DNA of 33,097 nucleotides from an uncultured Acetobacteraceae bacterium (GTDB lineage: Bacteria; Pseudomonadota; Alphaproteobacteria; Acetobacterales; Acetobacteraceae). The translations under genes were made by a program, and so were the position numbers. The notes under the pieces are model-generated. The model saw only the letters and a program-made list of their open reading frames with translations, was not told the origin of the DNA and searched no databases. Positions 25,261-33,097 of this stretch are shown piece by piece; the first letter of the stretch is position 1; every line of letters starts with the position of its first letter. The stretch spans positions 1 through 33,097 of the forward strand of contig CALMVO010000051.1 in assembly GCA_937873205.1 (NCBI GenBank). Reading direction: 5' to 3'.

Positions 25261-25440
25261 TCAGTCCGCGCTTGGCGAGGGTGCGGCCGGTCGCGGCGAT
25301 GCGAGATCGGCGGCGGTGGTGGCGCATGGCAGCGCCAGCAGCATGATGGCGGCGGCGCAGGCGGCGCGCAGCAGTCGTCCGCTCGGCACGGTCCGCTCGG
25401 TGGCGTGGGCCGGGGCGATGGCGGACGGGGCGTGGACCAT
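25261..25440 (-). CDS. Small exported peptide upstream of the esterase (59 residues)
   Basis: This is a short ORF with the best ribosome binding site in the area, AGGAGGT at 25445-25451, four bases before ATG 25440. The product has a basic N-terminal region, a hydrophobic segment LRAACAAAIMLLALP and CATTAADLAS, which reads as a signal peptide or a single membrane anchor, then a Pro/Ser/Ala-rich tail. I do not recognise a family. Its stop is seven bases before the esterase ATG, so it may be a leader that couples translation, or a small secreted partner. The frame is open further upstream, but the strong ribosome binding site fixes the start. Confidence 0.5.
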   Translation of the reverse strand: MVHAPSAIAPAHATERTVPSGRLLRAACAAAIMLLALPCATTAADLASPRPAAPSPSAD

Positions 25441-25444
25441 GATG

Positions 25445-25451
25445 ACCTCCT
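25445..25451 (-). promoter_or_regulatory. Perfect Shine-Dalgarno for the 59-residue ORF
   Basis: The minus strand reads AGGAGGT four bases upstream of ATG 25440. It decides the start of the small ORF and is much stronger than anything in front of the esterase. Confidence 0.6.
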
Positions 25452-25607
25452 GCGACCGGCCGGGATGGCGTCGGGCGCGGTCATGGTTTTGCAAGCCACG
25501 GGCCAGACCGTAGGCCCCGGATCGCGGCAGGCAGGTCGGCAAAAAGACGCGTGGGGGACGGGCAGATGCTGCCGGGTGGCGGCGGCCGGAACTGCCGGGC
25601 GGCAGTT

Positions 25608-26540
25608 TCAGCCGAGCAGGGCGCGCACCGCGTCCAGGGTCGGCGCCGCCTCGGCGGCCCCCGGCCGCGTGGTCGCCAGCGCGCCGCAGGCGGCGGCGAA
25701 GCGGACCGCATCGGCCACGCGGTCGCCGCGCGCCAGCGCCACCGCGAGGCCGCCGTTGAAGCAGTCGCCGGCGGCGACGCTGTCGATCGCCTCCACCGGG
25801 AACGGCGGGACGTGGCCACCCTCGCCGTCCTGGCGCCAGACCACGCCACCGGCGCCGAGCTTGACGATGGCGCCGCGCACGCCGCGCGCCTGCAGCCGCC
25901 GGGCGGCGACGGCGGCGGAGTCCGGACCGTCCGGCCGCAGCCCGACCAGCCGCTCGGTCTCGGTCTCGTTCGGGGTGATGAAGTCGACCAGGCTCCAGGC
26001 GGCGTCGGGTAGGCCGGCCGCGGGCGCGGGCGCCGGATCGAGGATGACGACCGCGCCGCCGGCACGCGCCAGCCGGGCGGCGGCGAGACTGGGCCCGAGC
26101 GGCGTCTCCAGCTGCAGCAGCAGGATCCGGGCCTGCCGCAGCAGCGGCGCCAGCGCGTCCACGTCGGCCTGGCCGACCGCGCCATTGGCCCCGGCGGCGA
26201 CGGTGATGGCGTTCTCGCCCCGCGCGTCGACGCCGATCATGGCGAGGCCGGTCGGGCGGTCGTCGTCCTGGCGCAGATGGTCCAGCCCGACCCCGAAGGC
26301 GGCGAGCCGGTCGCGGGCGAGGGCTGCGAACGCGTCCGCGCCGACGCGGCCGGCCATCGCCACGCGCAACCCCAGCGGGCCGGCCAGCCGGGCGGCGGCG
26401 GCGGCCTGGTTGGCGCCCTTGCCGCCCAGGCCGATCGTGGTGCGCTCGGCGTGCACGGTCTCGCCCGGCCGCGGCAGCGTGGGGGCGTAGGCCACGATGT
26501 CGACGTTGACGCTGCCGAACGAGACGACGAGGTCAGCCAT
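25608..26540 (-). CDS. rbsK: Ribokinase (PfkB family sugar kinase)
   Basis: Ribokinase phosphorylates ribose at O5. The 310-residue product has the PfkB family N-terminal pattern FGSVNVDIVAYAPTLPRPGET, the sugar-binding GLGGKGANQA (37-46), and the C-terminal signature DSVAAGDCFNGGLAVAL with catalytic base Asp259. The length and the GKGANQA form favour ribokinase over fructokinase or adenosine kinase, though related sugars are possible. The start overlaps the stop of the MFS transporter gene by eight bases, so the two are likely one transcript and the transporter may bring in a sugar or nucleoside; this is inference. No ribose ABC transporter or hydrolase is adjacent. A 167-bp gap to the next gene downstream shows no clear signals apart from that gene's ribosome binding site. 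Confidence 0.88.
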   Translation of the reverse strand: MADLVVSFGSVNVDIVAYAPTLPRPGETVHAERTTIGLGGKGANQAAAAARLAGPLGLRVAMAGRVGADAFAALARDRLAAFGVGLDHLRQDDDRPTGLAMIGVDARGENAITVAAGANGAVGQADVDALAPLLRQARILLLQLETPLGPSLAAARLARAGGAVVILDPAPAPAAGLPDAAWSLVDFITPNETETERLVGLRPDGPDSAAVAARRLQARGVRGAIVKLGAGGVVWRQDGEGGHVPPFPVEAIDSVAAGDCFNGGLAVALARGDRVADAVRFAAACGALATTRPGAAEAAPTLDAVRALLG

Positions 26541-27747
26541 GCGGGTCGCTTCGGCGGGCGGCCGGGGTCCCGACGGTGCGGCGGGACCAGCCGACGCCGC
26601 CGAGGCAGCTGAGATAGCCGAGCGAGCCTGCGAACCAGACCGCGCCGGGCAGGGTGTGGGCCGTCGCCGCGAACACCGCCGTCGCCAGGATCGGCCCGAT
26701 CACCGCCGCCAGGTTGGCGAGGCTGGCGAGCGAGCCCTGCAGCTCGCCCTGCCGCGCCGGACCGACCTCGCGCGACATTGCTCCCTGCAGCGCCGGCAGA
26801 CCGACGCTGCCGCCGGCCAGCAGCGGCATGATCGCGAACGGCATCCAGCCGCGGGTGGACAGCCCCATCAGCGCGGTGCCGGCGGAGTCCGACACCATGC
26901 CCAGCATCAGGCTGCCGCGTTCGCCGGCGCGCCGGGTCAGCGGGCCGGTCAGGAACGCCTGGGACAGCGCGAACAGCAGCCCGAAGCAGGCGAACGACCA
27001 GCCGACGGCGGCCGGCGTCCAGCCGTAGCGGGCCTGCCCGTAGAGCACCCAGAGCGAGGCCGGGATCTGCCCCAGCAGGCACACCGCGCAGTAGATGCTG
27101 AGCAGGGGTGCAAGCGCCGGCACGCTGCCGATCCAGCGCAGCGAGGCGAACGCGTTCAGCTGCGACAGCCGGATCGGCCCGGTGTCGCGGCCGCGTCGCA
27201 TCGGCTCGGGCAGCAGGAACACCGCCAGCACCAGGTTCACGCCGTTGAGCAGGGCGGCGAACAGGAACGGCAGCACCGGTGCGAGCTGGCCCAGCATGCC
27301 GCCCAGGGCCGGGCCGGCGATCCAGCCCAGCCCCAGCACCGCGTTCAGCGTGCCGTAACGGCGGGCGCGCTCCTCCTGCGGCGTGAGGTCGGCGATGGCC
27401 GCCGAGATCACCGCCAGGTTCGCCGCGGTCATGCCGCCGACCATGCGGGCGGCGAACAGCAGCCAGAGCGTGGGCGCGAATCCGGTCAGCAGGTAGTCGA
27501 CCATGCCGCCGGCGAGCGAGAGCAGCATGACGGGGCGGCGGCCGAACCGGTCGCTGAGCCGGCCCAGCACCGGGGCGCAGAGGAACTGCATCAGCGCGAA
27601 GCAGGCGACGATCGCCCCATAGCCAAGCGTCACCGAATGGCCGCCGGACAGCCGCCGCATCACGGTCGGCAGGATCGGGATCACCAGCCCGACGCCGGTG
27701 GCGTCGATGAAGCCGGCCAGATAGAGCACGGCGAGGGCGCGGGTCAT
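26533..27747 (-). CDS. MFS transporter, Tet/TCR-like 12-helix type
   Basis: The 404-residue integral membrane protein has the major facilitator pattern: the first helix LAVLYLAGFIDATGVGLVIP, the loop 2-3 motif GRLSDRFGRRPVML (motif A), a GLGWIAGPALGG helix 5 segment like motif C of drug/proton antiporters, and a second six-helix half. The TetA-like spacing suggests proton-coupled efflux, but the substrate is not readable. Start: GTG 27753 and ATG 27747 are both in frame; AGGGGA at 27754-27759 abuts the GTG but lies six bases from the ATG, so I choose the ATG. Its stop overlaps the ribokinase start by eight bases. Confidence 0.88.
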   Translation of the reverse strand: MTRALAVLYLAGFIDATGVGLVIPILPTVMRRLSGGHSVTLGYGAIVACFALMQFLCAPVLGRLSDRFGRRPVMLLSLAGGMVDYLLTGFAPTLWLLFAARMVGGMTAANLAVISAAIADLTPQEERARRYGTLNAVLGLGWIAGPALGGMLGQLAPVLPFLFAALLNGVNLVLAVFLLPEPMRRGRDTGPIRLSQLNAFASLRWIGSVPALAPLLSIYCAVCLLGQIPASLWVLYGQARYGWTPAAVGWSFACFGLLFALSQAFLTGPLTRRAGERGSLMLGMVSDSAGTALMGLSTRGWMPFAIMPLLAGGSVGLPALQGAMSREVGPARQGELQGSLASLANLAAVIGPILATAVFAATAHTLPGAVWFAGSLGYLSCLGGVGWSRRTVGTPAARRSDPHG

Positions 27748-27857
27748 CGACACTCCCCTGCCAGCGGGTGACCGGGGCTGCCGGACCGGGCCGGAACAGC
27801 ACCGATCGCGGCGGCCGCGTCAAGCGGGTGCGGGATGGCATGGAGCCGAGCTGTGGG

Positions 27858-27965
27858 CTAGAGCATCATCCGATCGAACGGAATCGTTCGATCGGATAAA
27901 GATGCTGGTTAAAACAACAAGCTAGAGCGTGATCCGTGAGCCTATGCGATCGGATCACGCTCTAG
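27858..27965 (-). repeat. 108-bp double-hairpin intergenic element, copy B (inverted)
   Basis: This is the inverted copy of 11834-11941. Stem 1 is 27922-27936/27951-27965 (15 perfect bp, 14-base loop). Stem 2 is 27868-27880/27885-27897 (13 perfect bp, 4-base loop) with an AAA bulge and the outer pair GAGCATC/GATGCT. Compared with copy A, stem 1 differs at two base pairs, both changed on both sides so pairing is kept. It lies between divergent genes, not converging ones, so a terminator role does not explain this copy. Confidence 0.9.
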
Positions 27966-27994
27966 TTTCGCAGGTCACTGCCCCGGTCCTCTAT

Positions 27995-28528
27995 GTGCCG
28001 ACACGCCCGATATGGCTGGCCGTCGGCGGCCTCTCCGGCCTGCTGGCGGGAGACCCGGCCGCCTTAGCAGCCGGCGACACGATCTATCAGGATCAGGGTT
28101 ACGGCGTCTCCGTGACGGTGCCGCCCGGGCTCAGGATATGCACGTCCGGACCATTCGGCAGCGGGCACGGCGTCGACATCCTGCTGGAAGGTGCCGGAAC
28201 CTGCGCGGCCGGGGTGCCGAAACGGGTCATCACCGTCGATGCGCAGCCGAACGTCATCGATGCCGCGGGGCCGTCGGAACTGGAGCAGTTCTACTGCCGG
28301 GACGGGGCGCCGCTGCCGGTCCCGCTCATCGTCGTGCGCGCCCTGCGGCCGGCCGACGATGTCTGCTCCGTCCTTACCAGGACGCGGCGGATCGCGGTCT
28401 GGGTGCTGCGGCAGCGAGCGGGGATCAACTACGAGATCGGCCTGGTGAGCGACCTGCGCCACTATGCCTTCGACCTGCTGGCGTTCCGGACGCTGCTGAT
28501 GCGGATCAGGATCGGCAAGTTCCGGTGA
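27995..28528 (+). CDS. Small exported protein with four cysteines, unknown function
   Basis: I do not recognise the family. With GTG 27995 the product is 177 residues and begins with a plausible signal peptide (PIWLAVGGLSGLLAG, cleavage near ALAAG), then a mature part starting DTIYQDQGYGVSVTVPPG. Four cysteines after the signal (in RICTSG, GTCAAG, FYCRDG and DVCSV) could form two disulfides. The last third is basic and partly hydrophobic. In-frame starts at 27929 (GTG) and 27944 (ATG) exist, but both lie inside the 108-bp element, which is why I prefer 27995. The gene converges on cdh with three bases between stops. It is probably periplasmic. Confidence 0.6.
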   Translation: MPTRPIWLAVGGLSGLLAGDPAALAAGDTIYQDQGYGVSVTVPPGLRICTSGPFGSGHGVDILLEGAGTCAAGVPKRVITVDAQPNVIDAAGPSELEQFYCRDGAPLPVPLIVVRALRPADDVCSVLTRTRRIAVWVLRQRAGINYEIGLVSDLRHYAFDLLAFRTLLMRIRIGKFR

Positions 28529-28531
28529 CGG

Positions 28532-29320
28532 CTATCCGGCGATCCGGCATTCGTGGTCCTGCAGCGTCTCGCCGGAGCCCGACGCGATCCTGACGTACGG
28601 CCACGCCAGCCAGGACAGCGTCGAGGCCTGGCCGTCGAGCAGGATGAAGTCGGGCTGGCCGTCATGCACGTCGCCGACCAGCACCAGCGTGTGCCGGCCC
28701 ATCTCGCGTGCCGGGTCGGGCAGCGAGGCGGCCAGGATGCGGAACGGGTCGGCGTCGCCCAGCGCCGGGCCGGGCAGCCGGATCGCCCGGTAGCGGTGCC
28801 CGGCCAGCGCCGCCGACAGCGGGCGCCAGTGGCCGTCGATTTCCGGCTCGGCGCGATCGAGGGCGGCGCGAGTCTCGGGGGCGATGCAGTCGACGTGGAT
28901 GTGCAGCTGGTCCTGGCTGCGGCCGGTCTCGGCGTTGATCGCCAGCGCCAGGTCCTGCCGTGGCAGCGGGCGATGCAGGGCGGCGCCCACGAGCGGCGCC
29001 GCAGCCCAGGCGGCGGCAAAGTAGTTGGCGGCATCCGGCGCCAGCAGCAGCGGCGACTCGATGCCGGCGATGCGCGCGGTCGGGATGAGGAGGTATTGCG
29101 AGACGCCGCGACGGTCCTTCAGCACCGCCGATCCCGCCGCCTCGCCGCCGGCCAGGTCGACGCGGGCGCAGGGGGCCGGTTCGTGGCGCGTCAGCTGGTC
29201 GGCCACGCAGCGCCCGTGCACGATCCGCCACAGCGCGTCGGGGTCGGACGCGGCGCAAGCGGGGCCGCCCAGGCCGATCGCGAGCAGGGCCGCGGCGACG
29301 ACGCACGGCGTCCCCCTCAT
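28532..29320 (-). CDS. cdh: CDP-diacylglycerol diphosphatase
   Basis: Cdh hydrolyses CDP-diacylglycerol to phosphatidate and CMP. The 262-residue product begins with a signal or anchor (VVAAALLAIGLGGPACA). The family pattern follows: LWRIVHGRCV, a hydrophobic QYLLIPTARIAGIESP, then the HIT-like active-site run SQDQLHIHVDCI, and a C-terminal half with HTLVLVG. E. coli Cdh is of similar size (about 250 residues). The ATG at 29320 overlaps the ppx stop by four bases (ATGA). The gene is thus last in a coupled ppk-ppx-cdh run, so phospholipid precursor turnover may be expressed with polyphosphate metabolism. The family assignment is firm, the physiological role less so. Confidence 0.9.
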   Translation of the reverse strand: MRGTPCVVAAALLAIGLGGPACAASDPDALWRIVHGRCVADQLTRHEPAPCARVDLAGGEAAGSAVLKDRRGVSQYLLIPTARIAGIESPLLLAPDAANYFAAAWAAAPLVGAALHRPLPRQDLALAINAETGRSQDQLHIHVDCIAPETRAALDRAEPEIDGHWRPLSAALAGHRYRAIRLPGPALGDADPFRILAASLPDPAREMGRHTLVLVGDVHDGQPDFILLDGQASTLSWLAWPYVRIASGSGETLQDHECRIAG

Positions 29321-30891
29321 CCGGTGACGATCTCCAGCTGCAGGCCGACCGCCTGCGCCAGCCGGTCGAGGCGGCGGCTGACGCTCTCGCCGCTGACCAT
29401 GCCGCGGTCCTGCGCCAGCCGCAGCACCAGCCGGTCGCCGCCAGTCCCGGCCGCCCGCGGGGTGAGGCTGGTGCCCTCCAGCAGCTCCGGCACGCCGGCG
29501 CACAGCGTGTACGCCAGGCGCAGCGCCAGCCCCAGGATCTCGGCGCGGCGGAAGCCGGCATGGTCCAGCAGCCGTCGCGCCGGCTGCAGGAACGGCTGAT
29601 CCGGCTCGGCCTCGTAGCGCATTGCCAGGGTGAGGGCCAGGAAGGCGCGGGTCGAGTGGTCGAACGCCATGCCGGGCTGGCGCAGCACGTGCAGGAAGGT
29701 CTGCTCGGCACGATATTCCGGATGCTCGAAGGCGCCGCTATCCGACATCCAGCAGGCGCTGGCGCGCAGCCGCCGTTGTGATTCCGTCTCGGCGCCGCCC
29801 AGGGCGGCCACCAGCGCGCCACCCTCCGGCCCGAACAGTGCCGCGGTCCAGCGGGTCAGCGCCGGCGGCAGCGCGTCGTTGCGGCCGAGCCGGCGCGCCA
29901 TGTCGCGCGACGCCGCCTCGAGCGGGTCCTGCGCCATCACCTCCGGCGCCACGTGGCGCATGAACCAGCCCTCGCGCAGCCCATCGACGCAGAACACCAC
30001 CCGCGCCGGCGACAGCCGCCGCAGCAGCCGGCGCAGCACGGTGGCGGCATAGGGCAGGTCCTCCAGGCGCTTGCGGGGTGCGCCCGGCAGCCGCTCCAGC
30101 GCGCGGCGGGTGGAGCCGATGATCCAGCCGGTCATCTCGCGCGCCTCGTCGGCGCGCAGCTCGTATTGATGAACGATGTTGAGGGGATAGAATGCGCGCG
30201 CGATCTGCAGCCGGGCCAGGCCGCGGAAGGCGCCGCCGACGAGGTAGAGCGTGCGTCCGGCCGCCTCGGGCAGCCAGGCGACGCCGGCCAGGTCCTGCTC
30301 GACCAGCGCCCGAGCCTGCACCAGATCGCCGCCGGCGCGGTCGCTGAGCCGGATCACCCCCAGCCGCAGCGTCTGTGCCTGCCCCTTCACGCCGTGGCGC
30401 AGCCGCACCAGCTCAAGCGAGCCGCCGCCGATATCGGCCACCACCCCGTCTGCGTTGGGCAGGCCGCACAGCACGCCGGTGGCGGCGTAGTCCGCCTCCT
30501 CCTCGCCGGACAGGATGCGGATCGGCACGCCGGGCATCAGCTCCCGCAGCCGCTCCACGAACGCCGGCCCGTTGCTGGCGTCGCGCACCGCGGCGGTGGC
30601 CAGCACCTCGAACGGCGACGCCCCCATGCCGCGCGCCACCGCGTGGAAGCGGCGCATCAGCAGGACGGCCTGCTCCACCCCGTCCGGGTTCAGCAGCCCG
30701 GTGGTCTCGAGGCCGCGGCCCAGGCGTACCACCGCCTTCTCGTTGAAGATGGTGACCGGATTGCGCGACTTGCCCTCGAACACGACGAGCCGAACCGAGT
30801 TCGAGCCGAGGTCGACCACCGCCGATCGGGGCGGCCGGGCGGACGCGCCGCCGTCACCGGGCTCGTCGCCGGGCTGTCCGGGGGCGCTCAA
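29317..30891 (-). CDS. ppx: Exopolyphosphatase / Ppx-GppA phosphatase
   Basis: Ppx removes phosphate from polyphosphate ends, and relatives (GppA) hydrolyse pppGpp. The 524-residue product has the ASKHA-fold blocks [17 protein letters not shown] (23-39), [11 protein letters not shown], the catalytic loop [13 protein letters not shown] with Glu residues, and [14 protein letters not shown] long C-terminal helical part (about 320-524) resembles the HD-like domain of the larger Ppx enzymes. The start is TTG 30891, overlapping the ppk stop (TTGA). No in-frame ATG or GTG lies before the conserved first strand, so TTG coupled to ppk is the best reading. It is a member of the ppk-ppx-cdh run. Preference for polyphosphate over pppGpp is inferred from the ppk neighbour. 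Confidence 0.92.
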   Translation of the reverse strand: MSAPGQPGDEPGDGGASARPPRSAVVDLGSNSVRLVVFEGKSRNPVTIFNEKAVVRLGRGLETTGLLNPDGVEQAVLLMRRFHAVARGMGASPFEVLATAAVRDASNGPAFVERLRELMPGVPIRILSGEEEADYAATGVLCGLPNADGVVADIGGGSLELVRLRHGVKGQAQTLRLGVIRLSDRAGGDLVQARALVEQDLAGVAWLPEAAGRTLYLVGGAFRGLARLQIARAFYPLNIVHQYELRADEAREMTGWIIGSTRRALERLPGAPRKRLEDLPYAATVLRRLLRRLSPARVVFCVDGLREGWFMRHVAPEVMAQDPLEAASRDMARRLGRNDALPPALTRWTAALFGPEGGALVAALGGAETESQRRLRASACWMSDSGAFEHPEYRAEQTFLHVLRQPGMAFDHSTRAFLALTLAMRYEAEPDQPFLQPARRLLDHAGFRRAEILGLALRLAYTLCAGVPELLEGTSLTPRAAGTGGDRLVLRLAQDRGMVSGESVSRRLDRLAQAVGLQLEIVTG

Positions 30892-33097
30892 TCCTGCAGG
30901 ATCCGGTCGGGCCGGCGCGGCAGCGGCCGCGACACCGGCAGCGCCAGCTTGGTGCCCGCACTGCCGCGTCCGGACAGCGACGGGTTGGTCATGAAGTACT
31001 CGTGCGCCGAGAACGGCCGCTGGCCGGGATCGAGCCGGCGCCAGGTGCCGTCGGGCCCGAGCTGCCAGGACTGCAGGTTGTCCTTCAGGTCCATGACCAT
31101 GATCTGGTCAAGCACCTGCGCGTGCACGGTGGGGTTACGGATCGGCACCATGCTCTCGACCCGCCAGTCCATGTTGCGCGCCATCCAGTCTGCGCTGCTG
31201 ATGAATACGCGCGCGTCGCGCGACGGCAGCCGGCTGCCGTTGCCGAACACGAAGATGCGGCTGTGCTCCAGGAAGCGGCCGACGATCGACTTCACCTGGA
31301 TGGTCTCGGACAGCCCGGGCACGCCCGGCCGCAGGCAGCAGATGCCGCGTACCACGATGAGGATGCGCACGCCCGCCGCCGACGCGGCGTAGAGCCGGTC
31401 GATCAGCTCCTCGTCCACCAGCGAGTTCATCTTGAGCCAGATCTGCGCCGGGCGGCCCGTGCGGGCATGGCCGATCTCGGCCTCGATCAGCCCGTTCAGC
31501 GTGCCGCGGATGGTGAGCGGGCTGAAGGCCAGCGCGTCCATCGCGTTCGGCTTGGCATACCCGGTCATGTAGTTGAACAGCCGCGCCGAATCCCGCGCCA
31601 GCGCGGTGTCGCACGTGAAGAAACTGAGGTCGGTGTAGATGCGCGCCGTGATCGGGTGGTAGTTGCCGGTGCCGAAATGCGCGTAACTGCGCACCGAGCC
31701 GCCCTCGCGGCGCACCACCAGGCTGAGCTTGGCGTGGGTCTTCAGCTCGGCGAAGCCGAACACCACCTGCACGCCGGCCGCCTCCAGCGTGCGAGACAGG
31801 CGGATGTTGGCCTCCTCGTCGAAGCGGGCCCGCAACTCGACCATCGCCGTCACCGACTTGCCGTTCTCGGCCGCCTCGATCAGCGCCTTCACGATCGGGC
31901 TGTCGCGGCTGGTGCGGTAGAGCGTCTGCTTGATCGCCACTACCGCCGGATCGAGGGCCGCCTGGCGCAGGAACTGCACCACCACGTCGAAGCTCTCGAA
32001 CGGGTGGTGGACGATGATGTCCTTGGCGCGGATGGCGGCAAAGCAGTCGCCGCCGAAATCACGGATGCGCTCGGGGAAGCGCGGCACGTAGGGCGGGAAC
32101 AGCAGGTCGGAGCGCTCGTCCACGATCACCTGCCGCACGTCGACGACGCCGAGCAGCCCTTGATGCACCTGCACCGCGTCCAGCGGCACGTCGAACTCGT
32201 CGGCGACCAGCTCGGTCAGCTCGGCCGGCATGTCGCCGTCGACGTCGAGATGGATCACGACGCCGCGGCGGCGGCGCTTCAGCGCGCTCTCGTACGACCG
32301 CACCAGGTCCTCGGCCTCCTCCTCGAACTCGACGTCGGTGTCGCGGATCACGCGGAACACGCCGTTGCCGCCGATATGGAAGCCGGGGAACAACCGGTCG
32401 AGGAACAGCTTGATCAGCTCTTCGAGCACCAGGAAGCGGTCCTCGCCCCGGTCCCCGCCATGCCCGTCGGCGTCGCCCCGCAGCGGCAGCCGGACGAAGC
32501 GCTCGACCTGGCTCGGCAGCATGATCAGCCCGGTCATGGCATGGCGATCGTCCTCGTCGCGCAGCAGGCTCAGCACCAGGCACAGCCCCATGTTGGGGAT
32601 GAACGGGAACGGGTGCGCCGGGTCGATCGCCAGCGGGGTCAGGACCGGGAAGATCCGCTCCATGAAGCAGGTGTCGAGCCAGGCGCGGTCGCGCTCGTCC
32701 AGGCCGCCGACGTCCAGCACCGAGATGCCCGCCTCATGCAGCGCCGTGCACAGCTCGGTCCAGATGCGCTGCTGCTCGGCCAGCAGGATGCGGGCGCGGT
32801 CCTCGACCGCGACCAGCTGCTGCGCCGGCGTGCGGCCGTCCGGCGAGCGCGTGCTCAGCGCTTCCCGCACCTGCACCATCAGGCCGGCGACGCGCACCGA
32901 ATAGAACTCGTCCAGGTTGCCGGCGCTGATCGACAGGAAGCGCAGCCGCTCCAGCAGCGGGTTGCGCGGGTTGTCGGCCTCCTCGACCACGCGCTGGTTG
33001 AAGTCGAGCCAAGACAGCTCACGGTTGATGTAGCGCTCGGGCGCGTCGGCGGCGACCCGCGCCGCGGGCGCGTCGACGGCGACCCGCGCCGCGGGCC
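30888..33097 (-). CDS. ppk: Polyphosphate kinase 1 (5' end outside window)
   Basis: Ppk1 makes polyphosphate from ATP through a phosphohistidine. About 736 residues are visible; the start lies beyond the right edge. Near the edge the protein reads [16 protein letters not shown], the family N-terminal block, preceded by a Pro/Ala/Arg extension made of a 27-bp repeat. Further along are [76 protein letters not shown] and the catalytic-histidine region [20 protein letters not shown], then INRPS-like C-terminal blocks with [12 protein letters not shown]. All major blocks are intact. Its stop overlaps the TTG start of ppx, so synthesis and hydrolysis of polyphosphate are coupled. Confidence 0.95.
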   Translation of the reverse strand, partial: PAARVAVDAPAARVAADAPERYINRELSWLDFNQRVVEEADNPRNPLLERLRFLSISAGNLDEFYSVRVAGLMVQVREALSTRSPDGRTPAQQLVAVEDRARILLAEQQRIWTELCTALHEAGISVLDVGGLDERDRAWLDTCFMERIFPVLTPLAIDPAHPFPFIPNMGLCLVLSLLRDEDDRHAMTGLIMLPSQVERFVRLPLRGDADGHGGDRGEDRFLVLEELIKLFLDRLFPGFHIGGNGVFRVIRDTDVEFEEEAEDLVRSYESALKRRRRGVVIHLDVDGDMPAELTELVADEFDVPLDAVQVHQGLLGVVDVRQVIVDERSDLLFPPYVPRFPERIRDFGGDCFAAIRAKDIIVHHPFESFDVVVQFLRQAALDPAVVAIKQTLYRTSRDSPIVKALIEAAENGKSVTAMVELRARFDEEANIRLSRTLEAAGVQVVFGFAELKTHAKLSLVVRREGGSVRSYAHFGTGNYHPITARIYTDLSFFTCDTALARDSARLFNYMTGYAKPNAMDALAFSPLTIRGTLNGLIEAEIGHARTGRPAQIWLKMNSLVDEELIDRLYAASAAGVRILIVVRGICCLRPGVPGLSETIQVKSIVGRFLEHSRIFVFGNGSRLPSRDARVFISSADWMARNMDWRVESMVPIRNPTVHAQVLDQIMVMDLKDNLQSWQLGPDGTWRRLDPGQRPFSAHEYFMTNPSLSGRGSAGTKLALPVSRPLPRRPDRILQD
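33042..33095 (-). repeat. 27-bp in-frame tandem repeat in the 5' end of ppk
   Basis: Two units, 33042-33068 and 33069-33095, differ at one base and encode PAARVA(A/V)DA on the minus strand, in frame with ppk. The repeat may continue beyond the window. It forms a low-complexity N-terminal extension before the conserved RYINREL block. Confidence 0.7.

Overview
The window is very GC-rich DNA with strong third-position GC bias and densely packed, often overlapping genes. Gene content and order (recN-ligA, aroE-coaE-dnaQ, a TlpA-like gene divergent from argH-lptM, lysA next to a TIGR02302/DUF4175 gene, ppk-ppx) point to an alphaproteobacterium, most likely Rhodospirillales/Acetobacteraceae. The taxonomic call is inference from layout and composition. 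I saw no tRNA, rRNA, CRISPR array, transposase, integrase or phage gene.

Layout: 1-3124 holds the 3' end of recN and ligA. A GC-rich double-hairpin repeat (3127-3243) separates them from a convergent HD-GYP gene (3246-4343). 4505-7519 is a tightly overlapping minus-strand run: N-formylglutamate amidohydrolase, aroE, coaE, dnaQ. 7640-9545 holds two tandem transglutaminase-like genes, followed by a second copy of the repeat. A TlpA-type thioredoxin gene (9655-10233) is divergent from argH with only three bases between the starts; argH overlaps the small lipoprotein gene lptM. 11834-11941 is a 108-bp palindromic element.

11938-19340 looks like accessory material lying between argH-lptM and lysA-DUF4175, which are commonly neighbours in alphaproteobacteria. 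It holds a Tat-type molybdopterin oxidoreductase with its cytochrome b and a periplasmic DUF5666-like protein, a secreted trypsin-like protease, two tiny unknown ORFs, an alpha/beta hydrolase, a glycosyltransferase with ten N-terminal repeats, and cytidine deaminase. lysA and the DUF4175 membrane protein follow (19437-23530), then a third, decayed copy of the GC-rich repeat.

23667-27747 is a minus-strand run: an MFS transporter overlapping a ribokinase, then a 59-residue secreted peptide ORF with a perfect Shine-Dalgarno, then a secreted type-B carboxylesterase. An inverted second copy of the 108-bp element (27858-27965) precedes a small Cys-containing exported protein. The window ends in a translationally coupled minus-strand set ppk-ppx-cdh (28532-33097), joining polyphosphate synthesis and hydrolysis to CDP-diacylglycerol hydrolysis.

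Most of the window is ordinary chromosome. The most unusual signals are the two repeat families (one restricted here to convergent gene ends, the other with compensatory stem changes and stop codons inside its termini), the apparently split argH/lysA locus, the ten-repeat glycosyltransferase, the Mo-oxidoreductase module, the paired transglutaminase-like genes with different active sites, and several small ORFs.
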